Positions 15,423 through 26,822 are shown, numbered from the stretch's first letter. The stretch: 64,000 nt of DNA from Chloroflexi bacterium AL-N1 (GCA_013122435.1 WYDT01000011.1:124001-188000); one strand, 5' to 3'. The notes: generated by a model not told the origin, from the sequence alone. Numbers and translations: made by a program.

Positions 15423-16304
15423 ATGATCGGGGATCGTACAATTTTAGAGTTTCCTCGTTCAGGCACAACAGTGGTGTCCTTTGGACATGCACATGATGTT
15501 CTCTGTTGTATTGCAGCAGGCCCTGGCGGGTACCCGTTGCATATCCTTATTGATACGGGAACAGATCCTTCAGCCATAGATCTACGGTTAGCCCGACGCA
15601 TCGCATTACAGATGGGTGGCAGTGGTTTTGGGCGTGGGGCTGCAAGCGATATGGTGGAGTTTACTGAAACGGAACTCCCCTGGCTACGCCTCGGCGAACT
15701 TACTATTCGTAATCTCTTTGCGCCAGCACTCGATCTCAGCACCATGCCATTCCCAGTTGATGTCGTCTTGGGATACAATGTCATTCGCCAGATCTCATTG
15801 CAAATTAACTACCAGCACCATTGGCTGGCTATCACGCATCCTGATGTTACACCAGCACCGATTTCAGAACGTGGCGCAATCCTACCAATGGGCTTTTTTG
15901 AACATTTCCCAGCATTGCACACATTGGTAATCGAAGGTCAACACATTCCACTGGTCACCCTTGACACCGGTTCAAACAGTACTTTAACAGTAGGTCCTGA
16001 CCTTGCCAAACCGTTGGGCTTATTCCCCGGTGCGGCCAATGTCACTGCTGCTTACGGAACAGGTTTCGGCGGGAGTAGCACGGTTTTGCAGCGCTCCTGT
16101 CCCGAGATCCACTTAGGGCCTTTCCGCCTGCCAGATGTTGGTTTGGATGCACAACTAGGGTTGGTGGGTGATCTAGCGCGGACTGGACGGGCAAATATTG
16201 GGAATGGCTTACTATCACGTTTTGCTCAAGTCTCGATAGATTATGAGCGTGGATGGCTTACACTTGATCCAGGTGAGCAAAACGATATTACATTGATTGG
16301 ATAG
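15423..16304 (+). CDS. Aspartic protease-like protein with two DTG domains
   Basis: 293 residues made of two related halves, each with a retropepsin-type active-site loop: ILIDTGTDPSAID near residues 40-52 and VTLDTGSNSTLTV near 179-191. Each is followed by a second retropepsin-like element: VVLGYNVI near 115 for the first half and ANIGNGLLSRF near 260 for the second. Bacterial retropepsin-like proteins normally have one such domain and dimerise; here both catalytic Asp residues would sit on one chain, as in pepsin. There is no signal peptide, so it should act in the cytoplasm. The ATG lacks a strong ribosome site. A structured leader with a terminator precedes it. Confidence 0.8.
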   Translation: MIGDRTILEFPRSGTTVVSFGHAHDVLCCIAAGPGGYPLHILIDTGTDPSAIDLRLARRIALQMGGSGFGRGAASDMVEFTETELPWLRLGELTIRNLFAPALDLSTMPFPVDVVLGYNVIRQISLQINYQHHWLAITHPDVTPAPISERGAILPMGFFEHFPALHTLVIEGQHIPLVTLDTGSNSTLTVGPDLAKPLGLFPGAANVTAAYGTGFGGSSTVLQRSCPEIHLGPFRLPDVGLDAQLGLVGDLARTGRANIGNGLLSRFAQVSIDYERGWLTLDPGEQNDITLIG

Positions 16305-16409
16305 ATAGTCATCACGATTAGGATACAATGAAGGCAGCCCCATCAACCGTTACTCCAAACTTACCCTGTCACTGTGTTATTTATAACACATCCACAATCG
16401 CATACAAAA

Positions 16410-16444
16410 AGCAGCACATTGCACGCTCGATACAATGTACTGCT
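16410..16444 (-). terminator. Terminator of guaB
   Basis: Twelve-base arms (16410-16421 with 16433-16444, one mismatch) followed on the reverse strand by TTTTT. Confidence 0.75.
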
Positions 16445-16463
16445 ACAGCTTTTGCTGTGGTTC

Positions 16464-18017
<1,554 letters not shown>

Positions 18018-18057
18018 TTATGCTTACTTTTCTGCGCTACCACATGTCGTAACAAAA

Positions 18058-18084
18058 AGCCCCCTGCGATCATCACAGAGGGCT
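18058..18084 (-). terminator. Terminator after the acyl-CoA ligase gene
   Basis: AGCCCTCT/AGGGGGCT-type stem with one mismatch, followed on the reverse strand by TTTTTG, downstream of the ligase stop at 18221. Confidence 0.65.
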
Positions 18085-18220
18085 ACGTCGGCTTCAATAA
18101 TGATGAATTGTCGCCAGTATTTTATTAATCGTTTGTACAGTTGGTCTGGTCTTGCCATGTCTCCTATACTATACGTTGAAATAAGTATGCCGTCAATTCA
18201 TCTGCGAACACAATCACACA

Positions 18221-20011
18221 TTAGTTAGACGATGCTTCTGCTGCTGTAGCCTGTGATGTTGGCTCAGAAGCTGCCGTTTGACCAACTTGTTTTTGCTTTT
18301 CTTCTTCGACCAGCACGCGACGGAGTACCTTGCCAACAATGGTTTTTGGCAATTCGTCACGGAACTCGATTTCACGTGGTATCTTGTATGGTGCCAAATG
18401 CAGTTTACAAAACTCACGAATTTCTTCTACCGTGACCTGCTCACCTGGTTGCCGTACAATAAACGCCTTCACCGTATCGTCACCACGTGTAGGATGAGGA
18501 ATACCGGCGACCACAGCTTCAAGTACCTTAGGATGCATGAACAGGACCTCTTCAACATCACGAGGCAGGACTTTAAGGCCAGAGACGTTAATCATGTCCT
18601 TCTTACGATCCACGATGAAGAAATAGCCATCTTCGTCAGTTTTACAAATGTCACCAGTATGTAACCAGCCATCTGCATCAATGGTAGCAGCCGTCTCTTC
18701 AGGTTGATTCCAGTACCCTTTCATCACCTGTGGCCCCTTAAGCAACAATTCTCCTTCCTGTTCACTGCCTAAAGGCAAATCCTCGCCTTTTTCGAGATCG
18801 ATGAGTCGCACCTCAACATCGGGGAAAGGAACACCAATTGAACCATTCTTCCGCTTGCCATAGACCGGGTTACAGTGGGTGACGGGGGCGGCCTCAGTCA
18901 AACCATAACCTTCAACTAATCGCCCACCTGTAATCTGACCAAAACGTTCCTGTATATCCATCGGCAGCGGCGCTGAACCACTGATACACGCACGTACTGA
19001 TGTCAAATCATAACTGTTAATTTCAGGATGATTGACAATACCAATGTACATTGCGGGAACACCAGGGAAGACCGTCGCACGCTCGTGCTGGATAATACCC
19101 ATCACATTATCGATAGGTCGTGGGTTTGGCACAATCACAAGCTCTGCACCCATGTACAGGCCATAAATCATACATACTGTCATTCCATAGACATGGAAGA
19201 ATGGAATGGCAGCCATGACTTTTTCTTGTCCGGGTTTCCCATCGGTCAACCAGCTCGACACCTGGATGGTATTGGCAACCAGATTGCGATGTGTCAGCGT
19301 AGCAGCCTTGGGAAGACCAGTGGTACCACCAGTGTATTGAAACAGTGCCGTGTCATCTGGCTTAATCTCAACAGACGGTGGAGTTGGTGCAGACTGATCC
19401 AGCAAATTTTGGAAGAAGAGGATATCACTATCACGAGGGACATCAACCCATTCAGGATCACGACGTTGCTTTGCTTTTACCAAAAGACTTGATGGAAAAC
19501 TCAATGTGTCAAAAACATGGGCAACAATCACCCGTTTAATGGGTGTTTCTTGCTGGATTTCACGCAATCGAGGCCAAAACAGATTAAGAATAACAATAGT
19601 CTCTGAACCGGAATCACTCAATTGGTGCTTAAGTTCACGTGATGTATAGGTTGGATTGTTGTTCACAATAATTGCGCCAAGCCGCATCGCCGCAAAGAAC
19701 GCAATCACAAAATGCGGAGAGTTTGGCAGCATCAACGCAACTCGATCACCTTTACGAACACCGAGTTGATGCAAAGACGTTGCAAAACGATCAACCAGTT
19801 CATTTAATTTTCGATACGTAATTTTTCCACCAACCGTGTAACGACCACCCAACAGATAACTCAAGACAAAATGTGTTGCTGTATTGTACGGATACTTACG
19901 TGCACTCTCTGCCAAAAAATCACTCAAAGTTGAGTCGGGGTATGAGAGAGTAGCCGACACCCCTGCTTCATAATTATTTAACCACACGTTTTCCACAGGC
20001 AACTCCTTCAT
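18221..20011 (-). CDS. fadD: Long-chain fatty acid--CoA ligase
   Basis: Activates fatty acids to acyl-CoA through an acyl-adenylate, the entry to beta-oxidation. 596 residues of the AMP-binding superfamily: LFQYTGGTTGLPKAATLTHRNL (P-loop near residue 200), VEGYGLTEAAPVT, GWLHTGD, DGYFFIVDRKKDMINVSGLKV and the C-terminal catalytic Lys in PKTIVGKVLRRV, plus a 30-residue Ala/Ser/Gln-rich tail. The ATG at 20011 (MKELPVENVW) fits homologue N-termini, though no Shine-Dalgarno is seen; a TTG at 20071, 5 bases after the small upstream gene, is an alternative. An acyl-CoA dehydrogenase gene lies 2 kb away, suggesting fatty-acid degradation. Confidence 0.92.
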   Translation of the reverse strand: MKELPVENVWLNNYEAGVSATLSYPDSTLSDFLAESARKYPYNTATHFVLSYLLGGRYTVGGKITYRKLNELVDRFATSLHQLGVRKGDRVALMLPNSPHFVIAFFAAMRLGAIIVNNNPTYTSRELKHQLSDSGSETIVILNLFWPRLREIQQETPIKRVIVAHVFDTLSFPSSLLVKAKQRRDPEWVDVPRDSDILFFQNLLDQSAPTPPSVEIKPDDTALFQYTGGTTGLPKAATLTHRNLVANTIQVSSWLTDGKPGQEKVMAAIPFFHVYGMTVCMIYGLYMGAELVIVPNPRPIDNVMGIIQHERATVFPGVPAMYIGIVNHPEINSYDLTSVRACISGSAPLPMDIQERFGQITGGRLVEGYGLTEAAPVTHCNPVYGKRKNGSIGVPFPDVEVRLIDLEKGEDLPLGSEQEGELLLKGPQVMKGYWNQPEETAATIDADGWLHTGDICKTDEDGYFFIVDRKKDMINVSGLKVLPRDVEEVLFMHPKVLEAVVAGIPHPTRGDDTVKAFIVRQPGEQVTVEEIREFCKLHLAPYKIPREIEFRDELPKTIVGKVLRRVLVEEEKQKQVGQTAASEPTSQATAAEASSN

Positions 20012-20075
20012 TGAGCGAGTTCGGAGACAGACAGACCACACCGTCTCTGTCTCCACATATTTTTTTACCAATTAC

Positions 20076-20246
20076 CTACACGTCTTCCCGCAACCAACCA
20101 CGCTCACGAGCGATAAACTTAATCGTCGCGTCGTCAGGCGGATACAACCCTGCTGCTTGATAGGCATATGCAAGTAGCGCTGCTCCACCGATAAGTCCAA
20201 GTCCAAGTCCAACAATAAACGTCAAAGCGCCAAACGTTGTGCGCAT
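20076..20246 (-). CDS. 56-residue membrane peptide
   Basis: Small frame starting ATG at 20246 with AAAGGGAG upstream. The product has a single hydrophobic segment with Gly-rich packing (TFIVGLGLGLIGGAALLAYAY, residues 8-28 approximately) followed by a short polar tail (PPDDATIKFIARERGWLRED). It ends just upstream of the acyl-CoA ligase gene in the same direction, so they are likely cotranscribed. No family is recognised; it could be a small membrane partner protein. Confidence 0.65.
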   Translation of the reverse strand: MRTTFGALTFIVGLGLGLIGGAALLAYAYQAAGLYPPDDATIKFIARERGWLREDV

Positions 20247-20380
20247 GGTGCGAACTCCCTTTACAATTTCAGATGAGTATGTGGTTGTGCTTTGTGACTC
20301 TTCTCTGTATCATACCGCACAGAAGCATCTGGCGTCAACTTTTTATGCACTGAAAGATGCTAATACAAGATGTGTATGGG

Positions 20381-21268
20381 CTAAATTGATGCAGTGAGCA
20401 CGACATCATTGCTGGGTGTTTGGGCACCACCATCAGCTTCAACCGTGACCATAACCTCTTGATACACATCAATAGGTTCAGGTGCCTCAATCGATAATTC
20501 GATAATGCCATGTTGTTCGACGTTAAATGTGGTAGAGGGAATTTGTCCCTCGTCGGCGGTAGCAAACCAAAACTGGTAGGTTGCACCACTTTCGAGTTGC
20601 TGTAGACCATGAAGTACCAGAACAACCCGATTATGGCCGGGCTGTGCATACATTTTCCCCTCAACTCCTGTTATTTCAGATGTCAGCAAATGACCTTCAG
20701 TTGCTGAAGAGGCTAGAAAGGCAAAATCCTGTTGTTGGGCTCTTTGTATGTCTACCAGTGTTGTCATTTGCTGACGTAACTGTTCCGTTTCATCGGTCAC
20801 CGTTTGCAATTCCACCCTTGTTGCATTCAATTGGTCATTCACAGTTTGATAGTCAGCTGTAAGTTGAGCAAATTGGCGATTCGTACTGTGAAGTAGACTG
20901 TAGGCATACACGTTCGTGCCCATGAGAACCAGCAAAGCTACTACAACCATGGCGAAGACACCGCGTCCCCAGGAAGCAAAATAGTTGAATGAGGGAGGCG
21001 TATGAGACTTATAATTTGTATGTACTGTCTGAGGGAAAGATAGTTCCGCTGTTGCACCTATACGCGCAAACAACTGCCGCTTAACATGTGCAGGCAGTTG
21101 TTGTTGTTCTGGTGCATACGATAATAATCCGGCGACCGTACGAAGTTCTGCTACTTCGGCACGTACTTCTTTTGATGTCCGAAGATGTTGTTCTACTAAA
21201 AAGACCTCATCGGCATCAAGGGCACCTAATACGAAAGCGGGAAGCAATTCCCTGATGTGTTCGTCCAT
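20381..21268 (-). CDS. RskA-type anti-sigma factor
   Basis: 295 residues. N-terminal cytoplasmic anti-sigma domain (residues 1-75: ELLPAFVLGALDADEVFLVEQHLR, the conserved start of the RskA/ZAS-like fold without a full zinc triad), a transmembrane helix at about 105-125, a coiled-coil of about 50 residues (FAQLTADYQTVNDQLNATRV onward) and a C-terminal extracytoplasmic RskA domain (about 205-295; GHNRVVLVLHGLQ, YQFWFATADEG). It follows the sigma gene at 21328-21945 by 59 bases. Such proteins hold their SigK-type sigma at the membrane until proteolysis releases it. Confidence 0.9.
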   Translation of the reverse strand: MDEHIRELLPAFVLGALDADEVFLVEQHLRTSKEVRAEVAELRTVAGLLSYAPEQQQLPAHVKRQLFARIGATAELSFPQTVHTNYKSHTPPSFNYFASWGRGVFAMVVVALLVLMGTNVYAYSLLHSTNRQFAQLTADYQTVNDQLNATRVELQTVTDETEQLRQQMTTLVDIQRAQQQDFAFLASSATEGHLLTSEITGVEGKMYAQPGHNRVVLVLHGLQQLESGATYQFWFATADEGQIPSTTFNVEQHGIIELSIEAPEPIDVYQEVMVTVEADGGAQTPSNDVVLTASI

Positions 21269-21327
21269 TGTTCGTGTATTTTGCCGTCAGGCCAGTCGAG
21301 CTGAAAACGATGTTGTAATGATTTAGC

Positions 21328-21945
21328 CTATTCACCCAGATCTTCCAATTGAAAACCCTCATCAAGCAGAATATCGCGCAGTTTCTGTAACCCTAAACGC
21401 ACACGCGTTTTCACTGTGCCAATGGGATGTTGGAGGCGTTCCGCGATTTCGCTCTGCGATAACCCACCAAAATACGCAAGTTCGATCACCTCACGTTGTT
21501 CGGGCGGAATACGTTCCAACGCAGTAACGATTAAACGCCGCTGTTCCTGTTCGACAATAGAGCTGGCGACATTAATATTCTGGTCTTCCATATCACGTAA
21601 GACCGGACGATCTTCACGATCATAGACTGGAATTGGTCGCGCTTGCTGTCGACGTAACTCATCAATAGCAAGATTATGTGCAATTCCAAAAATCCAGCCA
21701 GATACCCGACCACGTGATGATTGGAACGTCGTACTACGACGCCAGATACGCCAGAATGTCTCTTGAACTACATCCTCAGCAAGCTCTGCGTTGCCTAACA
21801 TTCGCATTGATAAACTGTAGACAACACGCGCATACCTATCGTACAGACTTTCCAGTGCACGATCATCTCCCGACACAATGCGATCTATTAAAACAAGATC
21901 TTCAGGTTGAATATGTTCGTCTGCAACAGAGCGGAGGTCTTTCAT
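21328..21945 (-). CDS. SigK-type ECF sigma factor
   Basis: 205 residues. Region 2: LYDRYARVVYSLSMRMLGNAELAEDVVQETFWRIWRR; region 2.4/3 border: GRVSGWIFGIAHNLAIDELRRQQ; region 4: IPPEQREVIELAYFGGLSQSEIAERL and GTVKTRVRLGLQKLR. The ATG at 21945 has GGGAGG just upstream (GTG two codons earlier is less likely). The RskA-type anti-sigma gene follows, so this is a membrane-controlled stress regulon; likely targets cannot be read from this window. Confidence 0.93.
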   Translation of the reverse strand: MKDLRSVADEHIQPEDLVLIDRIVSGDDRALESLYDRYARVVYSLSMRMLGNAELAEDVVQETFWRIWRRSTTFQSSRGRVSGWIFGIAHNLAIDELRRQQARPIPVYDREDRPVLRDMEDQNINVASSIVEQEQRRLIVTALERIPPEQREVIELAYFGGLSQSEIAERLQHPIGTVKTRVRLGLQKLRDILLDEGFQLEDLGE

Positions 21946-22024
21946 AAGCACCTCCCTCCGCTACCATAGCATACAGACTTTATGTTGTTACGTATCGCGC
22001 GCATTTCTGGATCTTTAACACACA

Positions 22025-22064
22025 AGATACCACACAGATCACCTGAAACCCTCTTGTGGTATCT
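22025..22064. repeat. Inverted repeat between acyl-CoA dehydrogenase and sigma genes
   Basis: AGATACCACA (22025-22034) and TGTGGTATCT (22055-22064), 10 perfect pairs, nested inside a second CACAAGA/TCTTGTG pair (22021-22027 with 22075-22081). It can act as the acyl-CoA dehydrogenase terminator or as an operator for the sigma gene; the U-run is poor. Confidence 0.45.
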
Positions 22065-22162
22065 GTGGATTTGGTCTTGTGACACCACACTGACACTACT
22101 ATTATATCCGAGGCAAGCAAACCAATCTCTTGCGACATTGAGCTAACAGTCATTTGGTCCAT

Positions 22163-23317
22163 CTAATTACCAACAAAACTCCCAAGATCATAGCGACCAA
22201 TAACGACACGCAAGATCTCAGATGTTCCTTCACCAATAGTCAACAGACGTTGATCTCGATAGAGACGCTCAACAGGAAATTCCTGGCTGTAGCCATAACC
22301 ACCAAAGACCTGGATCGCATCACGACAGGTTTTTTCACCAATTTCTGAGGCATACAATTTCGCAATAGCAGCTTCTCGCACATAAGGACGCCCCAGATCT
22401 TTCAGCCACGCCGCACGATAGACCAATAAGCGTGCGGCATCCAACCCAACGGCCATATCAGCAATCATGTTAGAAACGGACTCATAGGCACCAATTGGTT
22501 TACCAAAGGCTTCACGTTCCTTCGCATAGGACTTGGCGGCTTCATAGGCGGCCTGGGCCAGCCCAATAGCCATCGCACCAATACCAATCCGTCCACCATC
22601 CAGTACCTGCAAAAACTGTTTAAATCCCGCACCTCGCTCGCCAAGTAGATTTTCGCGCGGGACACGAACATCCTCCAGCGCAATAGCCGTACTTACAGAG
22701 CCACGTAAGCCCATCTTTAGCTCATGCTTACCAAACGTCATACCTGGTGTTGCACGCGGCACAATAATAGCGCTGATACCCCGCTTGCCCTTATCAGAGT
22801 CAGTTCGGGCCGTGACGATAATATGGCCAGCGACAGGAGCATTAGTAATCCACATTTTAGAACCATTGATAACCCACGAATTCCCTTCGAGCCGCGCTGT
22901 GGTACGTGTCGAACCCGCATCAGAACCTGCATGTGGTTCAGTCAAGGCGAAAGCTCCCATATATTCACCTGACGCGGCAGGCTTGAGAAACCGTTGCTTG
23001 TGCTCCGCATTACCAAACATCGCAATGGGGGCACATCCAAGCCCCATATGAGCGGAGTATGCCAGTGCGGTTGAGCCACACCCACGGGCCACCTCTTCCA
23101 CTGCAAGAGCAGCACTCACGCTGTCACCACCAGCACCACCATCCTCCTCAGCAAAGGGGATTCCCATTAATCCCAACTCGCCCATCTTACGAAAGGTGTC
23201 GGTTGGAAATTCACCAGTTTCATCAACGTGACGTGCTTTGGGCATGATTTCACGTTCAGTAAACTCACGCACAGCATCACGAATCATCAACTGTTCACGG
23301 GTTAAATCAAAATCCAT
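22163..23317 (-). CDS. Acyl-CoA dehydrogenase
   Basis: FAD enzyme that introduces the alpha-beta double bond in acyl-CoA during beta-oxidation or amino-acid breakdown. 384 residues, normal for the short/medium-chain class: MDFDLTREQLMIRDAVREF at the start, AFALTEPHAGSDAGSTRTTA (FAD/substrate site), KMWITNAPVA, RGSVSTAIALEDVRVP, and C-terminal GYGYSQEFPVERLYRDQRLLTIGEGT-like text with the Glu of GEGT at the usual catalytic-base position. The start at 23317 has GGGAGG upstream. Exact substrate unknown. Confidence 0.93.
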   Translation of the reverse strand: MDFDLTREQLMIRDAVREFTEREIMPKARHVDETGEFPTDTFRKMGELGLMGIPFAEEDGGAGGDSVSAALAVEEVARGCGSTALAYSAHMGLGCAPIAMFGNAEHKQRFLKPAASGEYMGAFALTEPHAGSDAGSTRTTARLEGNSWVINGSKMWITNAPVAGHIIVTARTDSDKGKRGISAIIVPRATPGMTFGKHELKMGLRGSVSTAIALEDVRVPRENLLGERGAGFKQFLQVLDGGRIGIGAMAIGLAQAAYEAAKSYAKEREAFGKPIGAYESVSNMIADMAVGLDAARLLVYRAAWLKDLGRPYVREAAIAKLYASEIGEKTCRDAIQVFGGYGYSQEFPVERLYRDQRLLTIGEGTSEILRVVIGRYDLGSFVGN

Positions 23318-23612
23318 TGTATGCCTCCCAAAGTCGTAGTTAGTAGCGAAACATGCAACCATCAATATTGAGGAGTATACTATATGACTGCATTAGTCAA
23401 GCATTGTAAAATACCGTTAAGAATAGCATATTTTTAAGAGTATGATGTGTATTCTATAAAGTAGTTTGTATCGGGGCAACACGAACAAAACTTTCATATA
23501 GCTTTTTCTTGCGATATTCGTAGTATACTGCAATCAAACGATGCACACAACTACCGATACCACTTTTTCTGGTCAATCCAAAAAACAGAACATTCCGTGG
23601 TAGAATGCAGCT

Positions 23613-24395
23613 ATGTCACAATCGTTACAGTTTATCGACACACATGTACATTTGCATCTTACTCAATTTGATGCAGATCGCGAGACGATCATTGAGCATG
23701 CCCATACGGCGGGCGTTCAACGTATGGTTGAAATAGGCTATGATCTGGTATCATCACGCGCTGCGGTGCAACTGGCAGAACAACATACTGAACTTTACGC
23801 TGTTGTTGGCATCCAACCACATTATGCGGCAGAGGCGGATGCAAGTTGGCTGGCTGAAATTCAACACCTTGCCCAACATCCCAAAGTTGTCGCCATTGGT
23901 GAGATTGGCCTTGATTATTATCATGATCGTGCACCGCATGAGCGGCAAGAACAGCTTTTTCGTGAACAAATTGCCCTTGCACGTGAACTTAATCTCCCTG
24001 TTGTCATTCATAGTCGTGATGCACAGGAAGATACTATACGTATTCTCCGCGACGCAGCGTGCAACCAACCTGGTATTATGCATTCTTTTTCAGGCGACTG
24101 GGCCTATGCAGAGGCATGTCTTGAGGTAGGGTTTTATCTCTCGTTCAGTGGTCCAGTAACGTTTTCTAAAGCCACTGCACTCCATCACGTCGCTCAACAT
24201 GCCCCTCTTGACCGCATCTTAACCGAGACGGATAGTCCCTATCTTAGTCCACATCCTTTTCGTGGCAAGCGCAATGAGCCCGCACGCGTACGTCTCGTGA
24301 CTGAACGTATTGCGAAACTACGTGCTATGACTGTAGCCGATGTGGCAGACACAGTGTGGCAAAATGCCAGTACTATCTTTAGATTAACTGACTGA
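23613..24395 (+). CDS. tatD: TatD family metal-dependent hydrolase
   Basis: 260 residues. TIM-barrel amidohydrolase with FIDTHVHLHLTQF (metal HxH), GEIGLDYYHDRAPHERQ (metal Glu and second-site motif), LPVVIHSRDAQEDT (His), MHSFSGDW (His) and ETDSPYLSPHPFRGKRNEP (catalytic Asp). Family members are 3'-5' DNA exonucleases or D-aminoacyl-tRNA deacylases in quality control. It is followed after 15 bases by the transglutaminase gene. Confidence 0.95.
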   Translation: MSQSLQFIDTHVHLHLTQFDADRETIIEHAHTAGVQRMVEIGYDLVSSRAAVQLAEQHTELYAVVGIQPHYAAEADASWLAEIQHLAQHPKVVAIGEIGLDYYHDRAPHERQEQLFREQIALARELNLPVVIHSRDAQEDTIRILRDAACNQPGIMHSFSGDWAYAEACLEVGFYLSFSGPVTFSKATALHHVAQHAPLDRILTETDSPYLSPHPFRGKRNEPARVRLVTERIAKLRAMTVADVADTVWQNASTIFRLTD

Positions 24396-24410
24396 TAACA
24401 GGTGTATCTT

Positions 24411-26822
24411 ATGTCTACGGTAGCTACTACACCACAACACACACCTTATATTCCCTGGTATCGACGCTGGGATATTCCCATACTCCTGCCAGCTTTCATT
24501 CTGGCAGCCATTATGGTGTGGAGCGTTGTACAGAGTATTGCTTCGGCAAACTGGGCCGAAGGGCTGGATATGCTGATACGGGTGGCCATACCAGCAGTAG
24601 TGGTTGGACTCATCTTTGCACGCTTACACTGGTTATCGGGATGGTTAGCCCATCTTCTTAGCGCAATACTTGGTGTCGTATGGACTATCCAAAGTATTCG
24701 TCCGCTACTAACCTCTCAGATCAGCGAAGAAATGGGCGCAGAACGAGCGGCATGGCTCTCCAGTTGGGGCGATCAAGCTACCGAAGTCTTGATTCGGGCG
24801 ATGACACTTGGACGACTCCTGCAGTCAGGAGGGCGTGGCGAAGACACCGTGCTGTTCGTCATTGCGCTCGCCCTCCTCTTCTGGATACTCGCCTATATGA
24901 CCAGTTGGCTCATCTTTCGATTACACTGGACCTGGTGGGCGGTGATTCTAAATGCCTTCACCATTCTCATTAATTATACGTTCACATTACCGAAACCAAC
25001 GACGCTTTTCTTCATGTTCCTCGGCGCTGCGCTGTTGTTAGTCGTACATCAACACATTGTCCAACAGCAACAGACCTGGCAATCATCACTGATGGATTAT
25101 CCCGATTTCATTTCGTGGCGCTTCTTAAGCGCAGCAACCTTTTTTTGCATCATCATCGCTATTGGCACCAGTTTTTTACCCAGCGAGATAAGTAACACAC
25201 AAGTCGCCCGTGCATGGCAGATCATGAGTTCGCCCTTCACCGCAGCTCGTGAAGGGTGGGAAGTTGCATTCAGTACGATCAACGCACCACCTGGGACCAC
25301 TGGCGGCGGTTTTTCCACCCAGTCAGTGCGAGTTGGCGGCGGTCGGGCACTTGGTGATGCTGAAGTTATGCGTGTGTATACCGACGAATACGAGTATTGG
25401 CGTGCCAACGCATTTGACCAATACACAGGCCGAGGATGGGGCAGCACCGTAGGAGAGCGAGCCCGTGCGTTGGTTGGAGCGCCTACCATTGCCCAGGCGC
25501 GTTCACCACTCGATATTGGGATACCAGCACTTAGTTCAGAAGTAGCAGGACGCATACTTGTCACACATACGATTGAACTAACCCAACAGCGTGGTGACAA
25601 TCTCCTGATGGTCGGTGGGCAGTTTGTCTCTGCCGGTATCCCCGTTATGGTTGAACATGGGTACATAGATGATGGAGAAGGCATAGAACCAAACTATCTT
25701 GAAACAACCTCTGTGCTCTCTCAATTGCCACTACAAACCACCCAGGGATATACCGTTACAGCACTGGTCTCAACGGTCGATCAGCAGAGTTTGCGTGATG
25801 CAGGAATAAATTATCCCGATTGGTTACGCAATCACTACCTCCAATTGCCTGACACAATCACCCAACGTACACGTGATGAGGCTCGTCGTATTGTCGAGGA
25901 AGCTGGCGCCACAAATGCCTATGACCAAACGATTGCTATCCAGGTCTACTTACGGCGCCTCACCTATGATGAAACGCGTACTGTGCCACCAACCAATCAA
26001 GACTGGGTCGATTATTTCTTGTTTGAGCGACCAATCGGCTATTGTGATGACTTTGCTACCGCTATGGTGGTCATGCTACGCTCGCTCGGCATACCGGCAC
26101 GCTGGGTACAGGGCTATGCTGGTGGGACACTTGACCCTGAAACAGGTGCATATGTGGTACGACAGAGTGTTGCACATAGCTGGCCGGAAGTATACTTCCC
26201 CGGCTATGGCTGGCAACGCTTCGAACCGACCCCCGCCTCATACACGGACATTCCGACGCGCCCTAGCGTATCTGGGAATGAAGAGAATAATGACACTGTA
26301 CTAGGTGTACCAGGAGTACCTTCAGATCAACTTAGCAGGCTTGAGCTGGAAGAGGGCGATCTGGGGGTCGAGAGTCCTGATCCTGCTGCGTTCCAACGTC
26401 TTCTGGCAGAACGCCGTCGCGAGGAGCTTCAACAGCAATTGCTGATGTACAGTCTTATCATGGCAGCCATTATAGGGGTGGTAGTGCTCATACGAGTGCT
26501 GCTTCAACGCGATCTCAAAGGGCTATCACCAACGGCAGCCGTCTACACACGACTTTCTCGCCTGGCTGGATGGACAGGATTGCCGCATCAATCGCATCAT
26601 ACACCACACGAATATGCCAACGAGTTAGCACGTCATCTACCAGAATACCGTCAGTCAATCCATCGAATTGTCGACACCTATGTCAACGAGCGCTATCGAC
26701 CTGTTGATACACAACGAACCGTAGCATTGGAACGAGAGATGCGTACATTACGCTGGCCGATGATACGTTCTTTCTTTTCGCGGCTGGTACAATCTACACA
26801 CTCACGGCGACGTAAACGATAA
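24411..26822 (+). CDS. TgpA-like membrane transglutaminase-domain protein
   Basis: 803 residues. The N-terminal part (about 20-250) has seven or so membrane helices (DUF3488/TgpA type), then an extracytoplasmic region, the transglutaminase-like core around 480-610 with Cys in IGYCDDFATAMVVMLRSLGIPAR (near 545) and His in VAHSWPEVYFPGYGW (near 589) with FEPTP after it, a further membrane helix near 680-700 and a C-terminal DUF4129-like domain. The usual third catalytic Asp lies at a Glu here, which occurs in many bacterial members. The ATG at 24411 is preferred over an upstream GTG. In many bacteria this gene neighbours a MoxR ATPase and DUF58 protein; neither is present. Confidence 0.9.
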   Translation: MSTVATTPQHTPYIPWYRRWDIPILLPAFILAAIMVWSVVQSIASANWAEGLDMLIRVAIPAVVVGLIFARLHWLSGWLAHLLSAILGVVWTIQSIRPLLTSQISEEMGAERAAWLSSWGDQATEVLIRAMTLGRLLQSGGRGEDTVLFVIALALLFWILAYMTSWLIFRLHWTWWAVILNAFTILINYTFTLPKPTTLFFMFLGAALLLVVHQHIVQQQQTWQSSLMDYPDFISWRFLSAATFFCIIIAIGTSFLPSEISNTQVARAWQIMSSPFTAAREGWEVAFSTINAPPGTTGGGFSTQSVRVGGGRALGDAEVMRVYTDEYEYWRANAFDQYTGRGWGSTVGERARALVGAPTIAQARSPLDIGIPALSSEVAGRILVTHTIELTQQRGDNLLMVGGQFVSAGIPVMVEHGYIDDGEGIEPNYLETTSVLSQLPLQTTQGYTVTALVSTVDQQSLRDAGINYPDWLRNHYLQLPDTITQRTRDEARRIVEEAGATNAYDQTIAIQVYLRRLTYDETRTVPPTNQDWVDYFLFERPIGYCDDFATAMVVMLRSLGIPARWVQGYAGGTLDPETGAYVVRQSVAHSWPEVYFPGYGWQRFEPTPASYTDIPTRPSVSGNEENNDTVLGVPGVPSDQLSRLELEEGDLGVESPDPAAFQRLLAERRREELQQQLLMYSLIMAAIIGVVVLIRVLLQRDLKGLSPTAAVYTRLSRLAGWTGLPHQSHHTPHEYANELARHLPEYRQSIHRIVDTYVNERYRPVDTQRTVALEREMRTLRWPMIRSFFSRLVQSTHSRRRKR

